This document shows, piece after piece, positions 15,712 to 24,497 of a DNA stretch of 46,359 bases (positions within the stretch are counted from its first letter, which is position 1; every line of letters begins with the position of its first letter). The stretch is from Bacteroidales bacterium (GTDB lineage: Bacteria > Bacteroidota > Bacteroidia > Bacteroidales > JAIOZK01). Where the stretch lies: positions 1-46,359 of the forward strand of contig JAIOZK010000028.1 in NCBI GenBank assembly GCA_021740625.1. Direction: 5' to 3'. Under the pieces are notes generated by a model. It searched no databases. It saw only the letters and a program-made list of their open reading frames with translations, and was not told the origin of the DNA. A program made the position numbers and the translations under genes.

Positions 15712-16221
15712 ATGACAGCAATAGAGTTTAATTATAAGTTGACAAGTTTGCAGGATTATTTAAAGTATTTTGCATTAAAACTTACATCCAATGAAGATGA
15801 TGCCCAGGATTTGCTTCAGGAAACATACGTAAAAGCTCTGACCAACAGGGAAAAGTTTTCTTATCAGACCAATATGAAGGCATGGTTGTATACGATCATG
15901 AAGAACATTTTTATCAATAATTATCGCAGGAACAAACGGTCCAATACTTTTCTGGATTCTACCGAAGACATGTATTTTCTGAACAATACAGTTGAGGAGA
16001 GAAATGCAAACCCGGAAACCATACTCGCAGCCAAAGAACTGAAATCAGAGATCCGAAACCTGGATCAGGATTACAGACGTGCATTCGAGATGTTCAATGA
16101 AGGCTACAAATATAAGGAAATAGCCGAGGAGCTGGATCTTTCGATTGGAACGGTGAAGAGTAGAATATTTTTTATCAGGAAAAAACTTTCAGAAAATCTC
16201 AAGGCTTATAGTGTGAATTAA
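15712..16221 (+). CDS. ECF-subfamily RNA polymerase sigma factor
   Basis: 169 residues with sigma-70 region 2 (DAQDLLQETYVKALTNREKF, then MKAWLYTIMKNIFINNYRRN) and region 4 (YRRAFEMFNEGYKYKEIAEE, then LDLSIGTVKSRIFFIRKKL). It directs RNA polymerase to alternative promoters. No anti-sigma factor gene follows, so control is probably by the upstream CarH-like repressor. In other Bacteroidota a very similar sigma factor sits between a B12-MerR regulator and crtI/crtB. Here the next gene is a secreted DUF4397 protein 90 bp downstream. The start at 15712 is set by the promoter position. Confidence 0.93.
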   Translation: MTAIEFNYKLTSLQDYLKYFALKLTSNEDDAQDLLQETYVKALTNREKFSYQTNMKAWLYTIMKNIFINNYRRNKRSNTFLDSTEDMYFLNNTVEERNANPETILAAKELKSEIRNLDQDYRRAFEMFNEGYKYKEIAEELDLSIGTVKSRIFFIRKKLSENLKAYSVN

Positions 16222-16311
16222 AATGTTTAATAAAATAATAAAATAAATAAACAAAAAAAAGAAAGTATTGTTATACTATCAATTAAATGTTAAACCAAAG
16301 TCAGAAAAAAA

Positions 16312-18726
16312 ATGAAAACGATAACACGCTTAACAATTTTAATGGCCTTCATGATGTCAGTTACGGTAACGGCATTTTCTCAGGCCCGCGTTCAGGTGAT
16401 TCACAATTCGGCCGATATGGCTGCACAAACAGTTGATGTTTGGCTGGATGATAACCTGTTGATTGATAATTTTGAATTCAGAACAGCTACTCCTTTTATT
16501 GATGCTCCAGCGGATATGGATTTTACAATTTCCATTCAGCCGGCAAACAGCAAAGGTCCGGATAATCCACTATGGAGCAGGACATATGTTCTAGAAGATG
16601 GTGAAACTTATATCCTGGTAGCCAATGGAATTGTGGAACCACAAGGGTACAACCCCTTGAAGCCCTTCGACATTTATGTATACAATATGGGTAGGGAAAT
16701 CGCAAGCGAGGCTTCACAATCGGATGTACTTGTATTTCATGGTGCAACAGATGCTCCAGTGGTGGATGTTGTAGAAGTGGGAGTTGGAGCAGGGACACTT
16801 GTCGATGACCTTGATTATTCAGCATTTGATGGTTATCTCGAACTGCCGGTTGAAGATTATCAATTGCAGATCAGGGATGCCAGCGGTACGCAGGTAGTTG
16901 CACAGTATGCCGCTCCCATTAAAAGTCTTGAATTGGGTGGTCAGGCCATGAGTATCCTGGCATCAGGTTTCCTGAACCCTGATAACAATAATAAAGGTCC
17001 CTCATTTGGACTTTATGTAGCGTTTGCTTCAGGTGGTGAATTGATCCCGCTGCCGCAGAGCAATGTCTCAACTGCAAGATTACAGGTAATACACAATGCT
17101 GCAGACACAAATGCCAGCGAAGTAGACCTGTGGGTAAATGGTGAGAAAATGATAGATAACTTCCCTTTCAGATATGCTACTCCATTTGCTGATGCCCCTG
17201 CTGGATCAACACTTGATATCAGGATTCTTCCTGCCAACAGCACAAGTCCTGATAATCCGCTGTGGTCGGGACTCTTCAGCCTTGAAGGAGGGAAAAAATA
17301 TATTCTGGTTGCCAATGGAATTGTTGCGGCAAACGGATACAGTCCGGTTCAGCCTTTCAACCTTTTTGTTTATGATGAAGCAAGGGAAATGGCTGGCATG
17401 AGTGATTTTACCGATATGCTCGTTTTTCATGGGGCTACTGATGCTCCGGCGGTCGACATCAGGGATCCTCAATCAGGCACTGTTATCGTAAATGATATGT
17501 CCTATGGAGATTTTGAAGGGTACCTTGAATTGCCAACCGATAATTATGTATTGGAATTGACTGATATGAACGGTGATGCAACGGTTGGATATTATAATGT
17601 ACCTCTAGCAGATCTGAATCTTCAGAACCAGGCCGTTACAGTAGTTGCATCAGGCTTCCTGAATCCGTCCAATAATAATAATGGGCCATCATTCGGATTG
17701 TTTGTTGCTTTACCACAAGGCGGCCAAATGATGGAGCTAACGCAGGCAAATGTTCAGAAACCCAAAGCCCGCGTGCAGGTTATTCACAATAGCGCCGATC
17801 GATCGGCACAGGTAGTCGATGTATGGATGAACGGTGATATGCTGATTGACAACTTCGCTTTCAGGACGGCTTCTCCTTTTGTGGATGTTCCTGCAGAAGA
17901 AGATATTACGATAGATATTCTTCCATTCGACAGTGATGACAATGCAAATCCTATTGCAAGTTATACCTATAATCTTAGTGAAAATGAAACTTACATACTG
18001 GTAGCCAATGGATTGATCAATCAGGAAGATTATACTCTATTCCAGGCATTTGATATCTATGTTTACCCACAGGCCCGTGAAATGGCCATGGATAACAGCA
18101 TGACTGATGTGCTCGTATTTCATGGCGCCACGGATGCCCCCACAGTGGATGTGGTTGAAGTAGGAGCAGGGGCTGGAACCATTGTTGACGACTTGTCTTA
18201 CGGGAATTTTGCAGGTTACCTTGAACTTCCCACTGCAGACTACATTCTTGAACTCAGGGACGAAAACCAGGAAGTTAGTGTAGCAAATTACCTGGCACCA
18301 CTTGCAACGCTTGGTCTTGAGGGAGCTGCCATCAGTGTTGTGGCTTCAGGATTCCTGAACCCGGCTGAAAATGACAATGGTCCCTCTTTTGGACTCTTTG
18401 TTGCCCTGCCATCAGGTGGTGAACTGTTACAACTTACAAGTACAACATCTGTTGAGGAAGAAGAAACAAAGCAAATTGAAAAGCTGAATATTTATCCCAA
18501 TCCGGCAAGGAGCTTTATCAATGTTGATTTTGATATTAAAAATGATGACACAGTAGAGATTAGTATTCTTGACCTGACCGGAAAAGTACTTGCAAATTAC
18601 ACATCGAATGAATCCGGGAATGTCCGTAAACAATTCAATGTGGATGGTATGCCTGAGGGTTTATACCTGATCAGGTTTGCAAGCAATGATGAAGTTCAAA
18701 CCAGAAAGTTGAAAGTGGTCAGGTAA
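16312..18726 (+). CDS. secreted DUF4397 repeat protein with T9SS sorting domain
   Basis: 804 residues. A signal peptide (about 1-24, ending AFSQ) precedes three long tandem repeats starting at residues 25, 255 and 486, each with the opening ARVQVIHNSAD or a close variant. Each ~231-residue repeat holds two related halves: the VQVIHNxAD half and a second half opening VLVFHGATDAP, so there are six DUF4397-like units. Each repeat closes with ASGFLNP, a short Asn-rich turn and GPSFGLFVAL. A type A T9SS C-terminal domain follows (about 722-804, with LNIYPNPARSFINVDF and GLYLIRFASNDEVQTRKLKV). It is therefore exported by the type IX system to the cell surface or medium. The repeats are diverged rather than identical. 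It lies 90 bp downstream of the ECF sigma gene and could be its target. Biochemical function unknown. Confidence 0.93.
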   Translation: MKTITRLTILMAFMMSVTVTAFSQARVQVIHNSADMAAQTVDVWLDDNLLIDNFEFRTATPFIDAPADMDFTISIQPANSKGPDNPLWSRTYVLEDGETYILVANGIVEPQGYNPLKPFDIYVYNMGREIASEASQSDVLVFHGATDAPVVDVVEVGVGAGTLVDDLDYSAFDGYLELPVEDYQLQIRDASGTQVVAQYAAPIKSLELGGQAMSILASGFLNPDNNNKGPSFGLYVAFASGGELIPLPQSNVSTARLQVIHNAADTNASEVDLWVNGEKMIDNFPFRYATPFADAPAGSTLDIRILPANSTSPDNPLWSGLFSLEGGKKYILVANGIVAANGYSPVQPFNLFVYDEAREMAGMSDFTDMLVFHGATDAPAVDIRDPQSGTVIVNDMSYGDFEGYLELPTDNYVLELTDMNGDATVGYYNVPLADLNLQNQAVTVVASGFLNPSNNNNGPSFGLFVALPQGGQMMELTQANVQKPKARVQVIHNSADRSAQVVDVWMNGDMLIDNFAFRTASPFVDVPAEEDITIDILPFDSDDNANPIASYTYNLSENETYILVANGLINQEDYTLFQAFDIYVYPQAREMAMDNSMTDVLVFHGATDAPTVDVVEVGAGAGTIVDDLSYGNFAGYLELPTADYILELRDENQEVSVANYLAPLATLGLEGAAISVVASGFLNPAENDNGPSFGLFVALPSGGELLQLTSTTSVEEEETKQIEKLNIYPNPARSFINVDFDIKNDDTVEISILDLTGKVLANYTSNESGNVRKQFNVDGMPEGLYLIRFASNDEVQTRKLKVVR

Positions 18727-18749
18727 TCTCAGGTTTTGGTTAATAGTTA

Positions 18750-18779
18750 AAAAAACCGGTTGCTTGCAACCGGTTTTTT
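18750..18779. terminator. bidirectional terminator
   Basis: An 8-bp stem (ACCGGTTG at 18755-18762 with CAACCGGT at 18767-18774), loop CTTG, is flanked by an A-run on the left and a T-run on the right. It lies between two convergent genes, overlaps the stop codon of the minus-strand gene, and can terminate both. Confidence 0.9.
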
Positions 18780-19303
18780 TATGTAAATTCTTTTCGCATC
18801 TCTTCCTTGATGAAATCCATGGCGTTTGCAATGCTTGTTTTTTTCTGATTCAGGTATTTGTCGAAAAGCACGGTGGTGAATTCTGCACTGCTCGACTTTT
18901 CATCCATCCGGGCACCTACAGCATTGATCATGTTGACCATGCCTTCTTTGGCATTCCTGACCCGGGCCCAGGCTTCATTCGAAATATACAATTGCTGCGA
19001 AAGATTGTGTTCATATTCTTCCCGTATGGATTTGATCAGGCCTGCTTTCAACTGGGATGCCTTCATGCCGCTTTTGCTGATGCGCATAACCAGATTTTCA
19101 GGTGATATTCGCTCAAGCAATAAAACCATGCGTTCATAAGCCTGCAGGCGCATGGGTAAAACAGTTTTGCGGCCCGTGTCTTTCATCTGAAAAAGCATCT
19201 TGCGTTCTTCCCTTCTCACAAATTCCCGGAGCATCAGGTAAACTGCTGCAAGAACAATCAAAGAGGGTAATACATATTTCAATATCTCCAATACTTCTGT
19301 CAT
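18779..19303 (-). CDS. membrane-anchored conserved hypothetical protein
   Basis: 174 residues. One N-terminal membrane helix (about 8-26, LKYVLPSLIVLAAVYLML) is followed by a charged, helical, probably cytoplasmic domain containing PMRLQAYERMVLLLERISPE and NAKEGMVNMINAVGARM. It resembles a small Bacteroidota-restricted family of unknown function. No catalytic motif is seen. It is convergent with the DUF4397 gene and divergent from the aminotransferase gene, so it is transcribed alone. Confidence 0.82.
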   Translation of the reverse strand: MTEVLEILKYVLPSLIVLAAVYLMLREFVRREERKMLFQMKDTGRKTVLPMRLQAYERMVLLLERISPENLVMRISKSGMKASQLKAGLIKSIREEYEHNLSQQLYISNEAWARVRNAKEGMVNMINAVGARMDEKSSSAEFTTVLFDKYLNQKKTSIANAMDFIKEEMRKEFT

Positions 19304-19362
19304 CTTTCCTGGTTTTAATGAAACTCTAACCGAAAATTACAAATTTTATTACACAATCCCGG

Positions 19363-19394
19363 TTGAATTGAGTGGATTAAAATTCGTACTTTTG
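19363..19394 (+). promoter_or_regulatory. promoter of the aminotransferase gene
   Basis: TTG at 19363-19365 and TACTTTTG at 19387-19394, spaced 21 nt, match the Bacteroidota promoter. The ATG at 19428 follows 33 nt later, which excludes upstream in-frame starts. Confidence 0.7.
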
Positions 19395-19427
19395 CCTATT
19401 TCTGTTAAAATTATAACAATAGACAGC

Positions 19428-20636
19428 ATGGAATATCAAGTATTGTCGGAACGGGTAAGAAATTTGTCTGAATCTGCCACTCTCGCAATGAGCAGGCGAA
19501 GCAGGGAGTTGAAAGCAAAGGGTATTGATGTGATTAACCTCAGCATAGGGGAGCCGGATTTCAACACCCCTGAATGCATTAAGCAAGCAGCCAAGGAAGC
19601 CATTGACAATAATTTTACACATTATACTCCGGTATCCGGGATCGCGGAATTAAGAAAGGCCATAGCAGAAAAATTCATGCGTGACAATGACCTGCATTTC
19701 GAACTGGAAAACATTGTTGTTTCAAACGGAGCCAAGCAAAGCATTGCCAATACTATATTATGCCTTGTGAATGAGGGGGACGAAGTGCTGGTACCATCGC
19801 CGTACTGGGTATCCTACCCCGAGATCGTAAAGCTGGCAGGAGGAAAAATTGTTGAACTGCCGGCCCGTATAGATACGGATTTTAAAGTTACACCGCAGCA
19901 GCTTGAAAATGCTATCACTGAAAAGACCAAAGTGTTTTTATTCAGTTCGCCCTGCAATCCTACGGGAACTGTCTACAGCAGGGAAGAATTGAAAGCACTT
20001 GCAGATGTGTTCGCAAGCTACCCGAACATATTTATTATTTCGGACGAGATTTATGAATATATTAATTTTAAGGGAAAGCACGAAAGTATTGCCCGCAATG
20101 AGCACCTCAGAGACCGGGTAATCGTGGTGAATGGTGTTTCCAAGGGATATGCCATGACTGGCTGGAGGATTGGTTATATCGGGGCACCCGCCCTTATTGC
20201 CAAAGCCTGTGATATCCTGCAGGGCCAGTATACCTCCGGGGCCTCATCCATCGCACAGATGGCCTCGTTAAAGGCCGTAAAAGAAGATCCCTGCAAAAAC
20301 GAAGAAATGATTACCATGGTTGATACTTTCAGGGAAAGAAGGGACCTGGTGATAAAAATGATGAATGAAATACCAGGACTCAAAAACAACGTCCCGGATG
20401 GTGCCTTTTATATATTCCCCAACATCCGTGAATACTTCGGAAAATCTATCGGAGAACGGAAAATCGGAAATGCCATTGATTTTTGTATGTATCTGCTTGA
20501 AGAAGCACATGTGGCAACTGTGCCTGGCAGTGCATTCGGCAATCCTGACTGTATCAGGGTCTCTTATGCCACATCCAACGCATTGCTTACCAAAGCCCTG
20601 GGCAGGATCAAAAAGGCTCTTGAGAAACTGAAATAA
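19428..20636 (+). CDS. class I pyridoxal-phosphate aminotransferase (aspartate type)
   Basis: 402-residue cytosolic PLP enzyme. Motifs: NLSIGEPDFNTPE near the N-terminus, HYTPVSGIAELRKAIA, the PLP phosphate-binding SNGAKQSIAN, SPCNPTGTVYS (substrate-carboxylate region), ISDEIYEYI, and VVNGVSKGYAMTGWRIGY with the Schiff-base lysine K239. The C-terminal SYATSN gives the substrate-binding region. Best fit is aspartate aminotransferase subgroup I-gamma (oxaloacetate/2-oxoglutarate exchange), though subgroup members also act on other amino acids. Start at 19428 from the promoter and from the conserved MEYQVLSERV opening. A kinase gene follows 70 bp later on the same strand. Confidence 0.94.
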   Translation: MEYQVLSERVRNLSESATLAMSRRSRELKAKGIDVINLSIGEPDFNTPECIKQAAKEAIDNNFTHYTPVSGIAELRKAIAEKFMRDNDLHFELENIVVSNGAKQSIANTILCLVNEGDEVLVPSPYWVSYPEIVKLAGGKIVELPARIDTDFKVTPQQLENAITEKTKVFLFSSPCNPTGTVYSREELKALADVFASYPNIFIISDEIYEYINFKGKHESIARNEHLRDRVIVVNGVSKGYAMTGWRIGYIGAPALIAKACDILQGQYTSGASSIAQMASLKAVKEDPCKNEEMITMVDTFRERRDLVIKMMNEIPGLKNNVPDGAFYIFPNIREYFGKSIGERKIGNAIDFCMYLLEEAHVATVPGSAFGNPDCIRVSYATSNALLTKALGRIKKALEKLK

Positions 20637-20677
20637 AAAACAGTTTGGACTAAGATTAAATTTGGTTGAATATTCAC

Positions 20678-20685
20678 TAAATTTG
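20678..20685 (+). promoter_or_regulatory. TAnnTTTG -7 element of the heptose kinase gene
   Basis: TAAATTTG occurs at 20678-20685 and also at 20657-20664. The nearer copy is 21 nt before the ATG at 20707. A clear -33 box was not found for either. Confidence 0.45.
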
Positions 20686-20706
20686 AACCATTGTAAAAAA
20701 GCCCTT

Positions 20707-21726
20707 ATGCCAGACAAAGAAGTAATCGAGAAAATCTTCGAGGGTTTCAACCGGAAAAAAGTCATGATCATTGGAGATGTTATGGTGGATGCTTACCTGT
20801 GGGGGCATGTAGACAGAATCTCACCCGAAGCTCCAGTGCCTATCGTTTCTGTGAACAAAAGGGAAAACCGCCTGGGAGGGGCGGCCAATGTAGCCCTCAA
20901 CATCAGGTCGCTGGGTGCCGAGCCAATTCTTTGCTCCGTGATCGGGAAAGATCAAAAGGGTGATGAATTTATTGGTTTGCTTGAAAAAGATGGCCTTACC
21001 ACTCGGGGCATCATCAAAAGCCATGACAGGATCACGACAACAAAGTTTCGTGTTATCGGTAATAAAATGCAGATGCTCAGGGTGGATGAAGAAGTTACTG
21101 AGGACCTTACAGACAATGATATCAGGGTGTTTGACAATAATGTTAAGAACATTATACAAAAGGAAGATATTGCATGTATCATCTTTCAGGATTATAACAA
21201 AGGGGTACTGACGAATGGTCTGATCCATGAGATTATAAAAACGGCAAATGAAAATAACATCCCGGTGGTGGTGGATCCTAAAAAACAAAACTTCGATGCA
21301 TATCATCATATATCTCTCTTCAAACCCAACCTGAAAGAATTAAAAGAAGGGCTAAACCTGGAAATCGATCCAACCAATGCCAATGAACTGGCCAATGCCA
21401 TCCAGCTATTGCATAAAAACCAGGATATTGAAATGGTGATGACCACACTTTCGGAGAAAGGGGTTTTTATCAGCTACAAATGCAGTGAGAAAAAATATGA
21501 ATATCAACACATTCCGGCACATGTGCGTTCAATATCGGATGTGTCGGGGGCAGGTGATACCGTTGTCAGCGTGGCGGCTCTGGCTTATGTACTAAAACTT
21601 CCGCCTGGATTAATGGCCGGTATTGCCAACCTGGCCGGAGGGATCGTGTGTGAAGAAGTGGGAGTTGTCCCCATCGACAAGGAAAAACTAAAAAAGGAAA
21701 GTATAAAGATTTTTACCACCCCATAA
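20707..21726 (+). CDS. D-glycero-beta-D-manno-heptose-7-phosphate kinase (PfkB family, RfaE1-like)
   Basis: 339-residue ribokinase-fold sugar kinase. Visible motifs: MIIGDVMVDAYLWGHVDRIS, the first PfkB signature in RLGGAANVALNIRSLGAEP, VVVDPKK, FKPNLKELKEG, and DVSGAGDTVVSVAALAYVL with catalytic D284. The opening GDVMVDAYLWG plus VDRISPEAPVPIV is typical of HldE/RfaE domain I, which phosphorylates heptose-7-phosphate for the LPS core. There is no cytidylyl/adenylyltransferase domain, so domain II must be a separate gene elsewhere. The ATG at 20707 is preferred to an upstream TTG that lies inside a -7 element. A secreted protein gene follows 4 nt after the stop. Confidence 0.92.
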   Translation: MPDKEVIEKIFEGFNRKKVMIIGDVMVDAYLWGHVDRISPEAPVPIVSVNKRENRLGGAANVALNIRSLGAEPILCSVIGKDQKGDEFIGLLEKDGLTTRGIIKSHDRITTTKFRVIGNKMQMLRVDEEVTEDLTDNDIRVFDNNVKNIIQKEDIACIIFQDYNKGVLTNGLIHEIIKTANENNIPVVVDPKKQNFDAYHHISLFKPNLKELKEGLNLEIDPTNANELANAIQLLHKNQDIEMVMTTLSEKGVFISYKCSEKKYEYQHIPAHVRSISDVSGAGDTVVSVAALAYVLKLPPGLMAGIANLAGGIVCEEVGVVPIDKEKLKKESIKIFTTP

Positions 21727-21730
21727 TCAT

Positions 21731-22240
21731 ATGAGATTTTTTAAGTATTGCATATTGATAATCTCTCTTTTTCCCTTTACTGCCAATATTTCGCAGAGTA
21801 CAGCCAACTGGATCGAGTTTCAAACCATCCCAGCTCATGGAGCCCGTGTCCATGCGATTACCTATGCCAATGGTATGCTTGCAATTAACTTTAACAACAA
21901 GGAAGTAATGATTTACAGGATTGTGAATGACCAGTGGGAAATGGAGAAGAGCTTTGAAATCAAATGGGTGTGGGATGAATTCGGGACCATGCGGTTTTTT
22001 GATGGATATCTCTACGTTTCCATCGATGGTCATAAATATTACCGGATTGATATTGAAAGGGAAAAGATCAAAAAAACAAATACCTATAAAGCGGGTTTTT
22101 ATATTATTTCCCGCAAGGACTTTGAATATTTCGGCAAGGACTGGATATTTGAATTGGATGAGAATGGGGATATTATGGTGTATTATAACGAGCCTATATT
22201 TCCCCCGGGATATATTGACAGCCTGAAAGCCAGGTATTGA
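21731..22240 (+). CDS. secreted hypothetical protein
   Basis: 169 residues. A signal peptide (about 1-22, MRFFKYCILIISLFPFTANI) precedes a beta-rich body with aromatic residues, such as HAITYANGMLAINFNNKEVM and FFDGYLYVSIDGHKYYRI. The pattern suggests two or three propeller-like blades, but the protein is too short for a full propeller. No family recognised. Its start is 4 nt after the heptose kinase stop, suggesting co-transcription. Confidence 0.75.
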   Translation: MRFFKYCILIISLFPFTANISQSTANWIEFQTIPAHGARVHAITYANGMLAINFNNKEVMIYRIVNDQWEMEKSFEIKWVWDEFGTMRFFDGYLYVSIDGHKYYRIDIEREKIKKTNTYKAGFYIISRKDFEYFGKDWIFELDENGDIMVYYNEPIFPPGYIDSLKARY

Positions 22241-22258
22241 TCTGTGTTCTATTGCAAG

Positions 22259-22294
22259 TTTTTGTTATGGATACAAATATTTCAATAACAAAAA
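22259..22294. repeat. AT-rich 10-bp inverted repeat
   Basis: TTTTTGTTAT (22259-22268) and ATAACAAAAA (22285-22294) form a perfect 10-bp stem around 16 nt, between the secreted hypothetical gene and porT. It might be a weak attenuator or an operator. Confidence 0.5.
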
Positions 22295-22341
22295 TAATCA
22301 GCAGGGCACTGCGTTAGACTAAGTATTAAAAACGAAAGGCA

Positions 22342-23124
22342 TTGAAGAATAAATTCCTTGTAATACCGGTAGTTGTTATACTCTTCGGGCTGATGCTTCC
22401 GGGCAGGTCTGTGGCACAAATGGACAAAGTACTCAACCTTCCGACCTATGATTTTTCAAAATATCATTTCGGTTTTATTCTGGCTGGCAACGAAATGTCA
22501 TTTTCATTGAAGACCAAGGAAGGGTTCACCGATGTCTGGTATTATGATTCGGATGCTCCGGGCTTGAGCTATGATTCCCTGCGTATCCTGAGCATCACGG
22601 GAGAGCCCACACCTGGTTTTACCATTGGGATCGTGGCCAACCTTCGGCTCGGCAAATACTTCGATCTGCGGTTTATACCCTCCCTGGCTTTTGGTGAAAG
22701 AAAATTGAATTACAGCCTTTTTGCCTACCGGGATACTGTGCCCTCCATTCTGGAAATATCAAAACCCATTACTTCTACCTATGTGGAGTTTCCATTGCAT
22801 GTGAAATACAAATCCGCCCGTTTGAATAATGTCAGAGGATATGTAATTGCAGGTGTGAAATACAATCTCGACCTTGCTTCCAACAAAAAGAACAAGGAAG
22901 AGGATGATGAAGGGAATCCCGTATTTCTCAAATTGAAAAGGCATGACCTTTTGTTTGAGGTGGGTGTAGGCTTCGATTTTTATACTGCATTTTTTAAATT
23001 CGGAACTGAATTGAAAATGGGCTGGGGTATCAATGACCTGCTGGAAAGAGAGGATAATATTTTTACAAATGGTATCGAGCGCCTGAATTCAAAAATATTT
23101 ACACTTTCTCTTACCTTTGAATAA
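22342..23124 (+). CDS. porT: PorT-like outer membrane beta-barrel protein
   Basis: 260 residues. A signal peptide (about 1-25, cut after SVAQ) precedes an eight-stranded-type barrel. Typical PorT features: KYHFGFILAGNEMSFSLK, then PTPGFTIGIVANLRLGKYFD, LRFIPSLAFGERKLNY, and a final strand FTLSLTFE ending in Phe-Glu. PorT/SprT is part of the type IX secretion system in the outer membrane, and two T9SS substrates lie in this window. The start is a TTG at 22342, preceded 3-9 nt upstream by GAAAGG, the only initiation site that retains the signal peptide. It is followed 6 nt later by a conserved hypothetical gene. Confidence 0.85.
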   Translation: MKNKFLVIPVVVILFGLMLPGRSVAQMDKVLNLPTYDFSKYHFGFILAGNEMSFSLKTKEGFTDVWYYDSDAPGLSYDSLRILSITGEPTPGFTIGIVANLRLGKYFDLRFIPSLAFGERKLNYSLFAYRDTVPSILEISKPITSTYVEFPLHVKYKSARLNNVRGYVIAGVKYNLDLASNKKNKEEDDEGNPVFLKLKRHDLLFEVGVGFDFYTAFFKFGTELKMGWGINDLLEREDNIFTNGIERLNSKIFTLSLTFE

Positions 23125-23130
23125 AAAGAT

Positions 23131-23814
23131 ATGAGTGAACTTACACCAGATGCACCCCTGAGCGAAGCTCTCCTGAAAAAGGCGGGCTTAAAACAAAATG
23201 TCTATCAGCATACCCTCAATACTTTTTTACTTTTTAAAGATGCGATACAAAGCATAGTAAAAGAGCATCGTGCAAAATATCCCGAGAAAGAAAACCATAT
23301 CCCTTTTGAATATAAAATAAAAGGTGATTTTGAAATAGAATTGAAATTTGCAGGCGACATCCTGATATTCCTGATGCATACCAATATTTTTGAAATTCCA
23401 CGGGATCACCTGGTCATGAAAAGCTCCTACCTCAAAGAAGACAGAGAAAGGTCCTACTGCGGCATTATCAATATTTATAACTTTCTGGCCGATTCTTTTA
23501 AATACAAAAGGGTGAATGATGTGGGTTATCTCATCGGCAGGGTCTTCATTAATAAAGATATGCATTATTTCATCGAAGGCAAAAGGGAAATCGGTTTGCT
23601 TTATAATAATTTCCACACGGCCGTGATGGATGAAAAGGCTGCCCGGGAAATTGTTGCGTCGGCCATCCGCTATACCATCAATTTTGATTTACTCACACCT
23701 CCTTTTGATACGGTCAAGGAGATCACAGTTCACGACATACAATCAGCACTGGACAATATTTCCCTGAAGACAGCTAAAAGAATGGGTTTTAAGTTTCAGG
23801 CGGACGAGGAGTGA
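23131..23814 (+). CDS. conserved hypothetical protein downstream of porT
   Basis: 227-residue soluble protein without signal peptide or membrane helix. The sequence is mixed alpha/beta and includes YKIKGDFEIELKFAGDILIF, HLVMKSSYLKEDRERSYCGI and INIYNFLADSFKYKRVNDVG. I recognise it only as a Bacteroidota conserved hypothetical; no catalytic motif is evident. It begins 6 nt after the porT stop, so the two are almost certainly co-translated. A link to envelope or T9SS function is inferred from position only. Confidence 0.8.
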   Translation: MSELTPDAPLSEALLKKAGLKQNVYQHTLNTFLLFKDAIQSIVKEHRAKYPEKENHIPFEYKIKGDFEIELKFAGDILIFLMHTNIFEIPRDHLVMKSSYLKEDRERSYCGIINIYNFLADSFKYKRVNDVGYLIGRVFINKDMHYFIEGKREIGLLYNNFHTAVMDEKAAREIVASAIRYTINFDLLTPPFDTVKEITVHDIQSALDNISLKTAKRMGFKFQADEE

Positions 23815-23885
23815 GGTTTATATGGAGGCAGATGCTATGGCAGTTTTACGGACCAGCAGTGAAACTTGATTCAATCCTGGGATGC

Positions 23886-24197
23886 ATGAAGAACTATTCA
23901 GTCGTATTGTTATTCCTATTTTCATTGAGTTTGGGAGCTCAAAATGATTTTGGGGATAAGTTTGCAGATTCTGCCTTGCTTCTTACCAAACAAGATGATG
24001 TTTACGATCCTGCTGATTATTCCATGGATTATCCTGGCGGAAATGTTCCTCATATTGGTATGGTTTCAAATACCAGATCGGCGGATGGTAATAGATACAT
24101 GCTGATCCACAATATTGGTAATGGACAGGAAGCCGCGGATTGTTTGTTTGACTTCAAAATTACCGGGCATTATTTTTATATGCCGGAAACAGATTAA
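23886..24197 (+). pseudogene. DUF1287 protein with large in-frame internal deletion
   Basis: The 103-residue product starts with a signal peptide (MKNYSVVLLFLFSLSLGAQN) and the normal N-terminal DUF1287 sequence (DSALLLTKQDDVYDPADYS, then MDYPGGNVP). It then jumps directly to the family's C-terminal block (HIGMVSNTRSADGNRYMLIH, then NIGNGQEAADCLFDFKITGH). About 100 central residues, including the family's GVCTDVVIRAYR-type core and GD/W segments, are absent. The reading frame is preserved and no stop is present, but the enzyme core is gone, so the gene is very probably dead. Longer starts to 23811 would overlap the preceding gene; 23886 puts the signal peptide at the N-terminus. Confidence 0.82.
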
Positions 24198-24293
24198 ACT
24201 ACCTGACGGATACCACACGTTTTACGGTAGTTCAGGAAACGGTCGCCTGATGCCAGGTTTTTGGTGCTCCGAATGCCTCAAGCAAACATTGTC

Positions 24294-24497
24294 TCACCCC
24301 CCGCTCACCAAATGCAAAACCGTCACTTTATCGCCATCCCGAACAATGGCCCTGTCACGCTGGTCTTTCTTCACCAGTTTTCCGTTCACTTTGGTGACAA
24401 GGAGCTTAAATGTGAAGTTCTTGTAATCGATGAGTTCCTGCAAGGTCATCATTTCTTTGTCAATACTTTCTTCGCGATTGTTGAGTGTGATCTTCAT
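24294..24497 (-). CDS. thiS: ThiS-type sulfur carrier protein
   Basis: 67 residues, the usual ThiS size, with a ubiquitin-like beta-grasp pattern (MKITLNNREESI, VTKVNGKLVKKD, RDGDKVTVLHLVSGG). The protein ends in the obligatory Gly-Gly, which is adenylated and thiocarboxylated to donate sulfur for the thiamine thiazole ring. The start overlaps the stop of the upstream ThiF-like gene by 4 nt, so the two proteins are made together. No thiG, thiH, thiC or thiE is within the window. Confidence 0.9.
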   Translation of the reverse strand: MKITLNNREESIDKEMMTLQELIDYKNFTFKLLVTKVNGKLVKKDQRDRAIVRDGDKVTVLHLVSGG

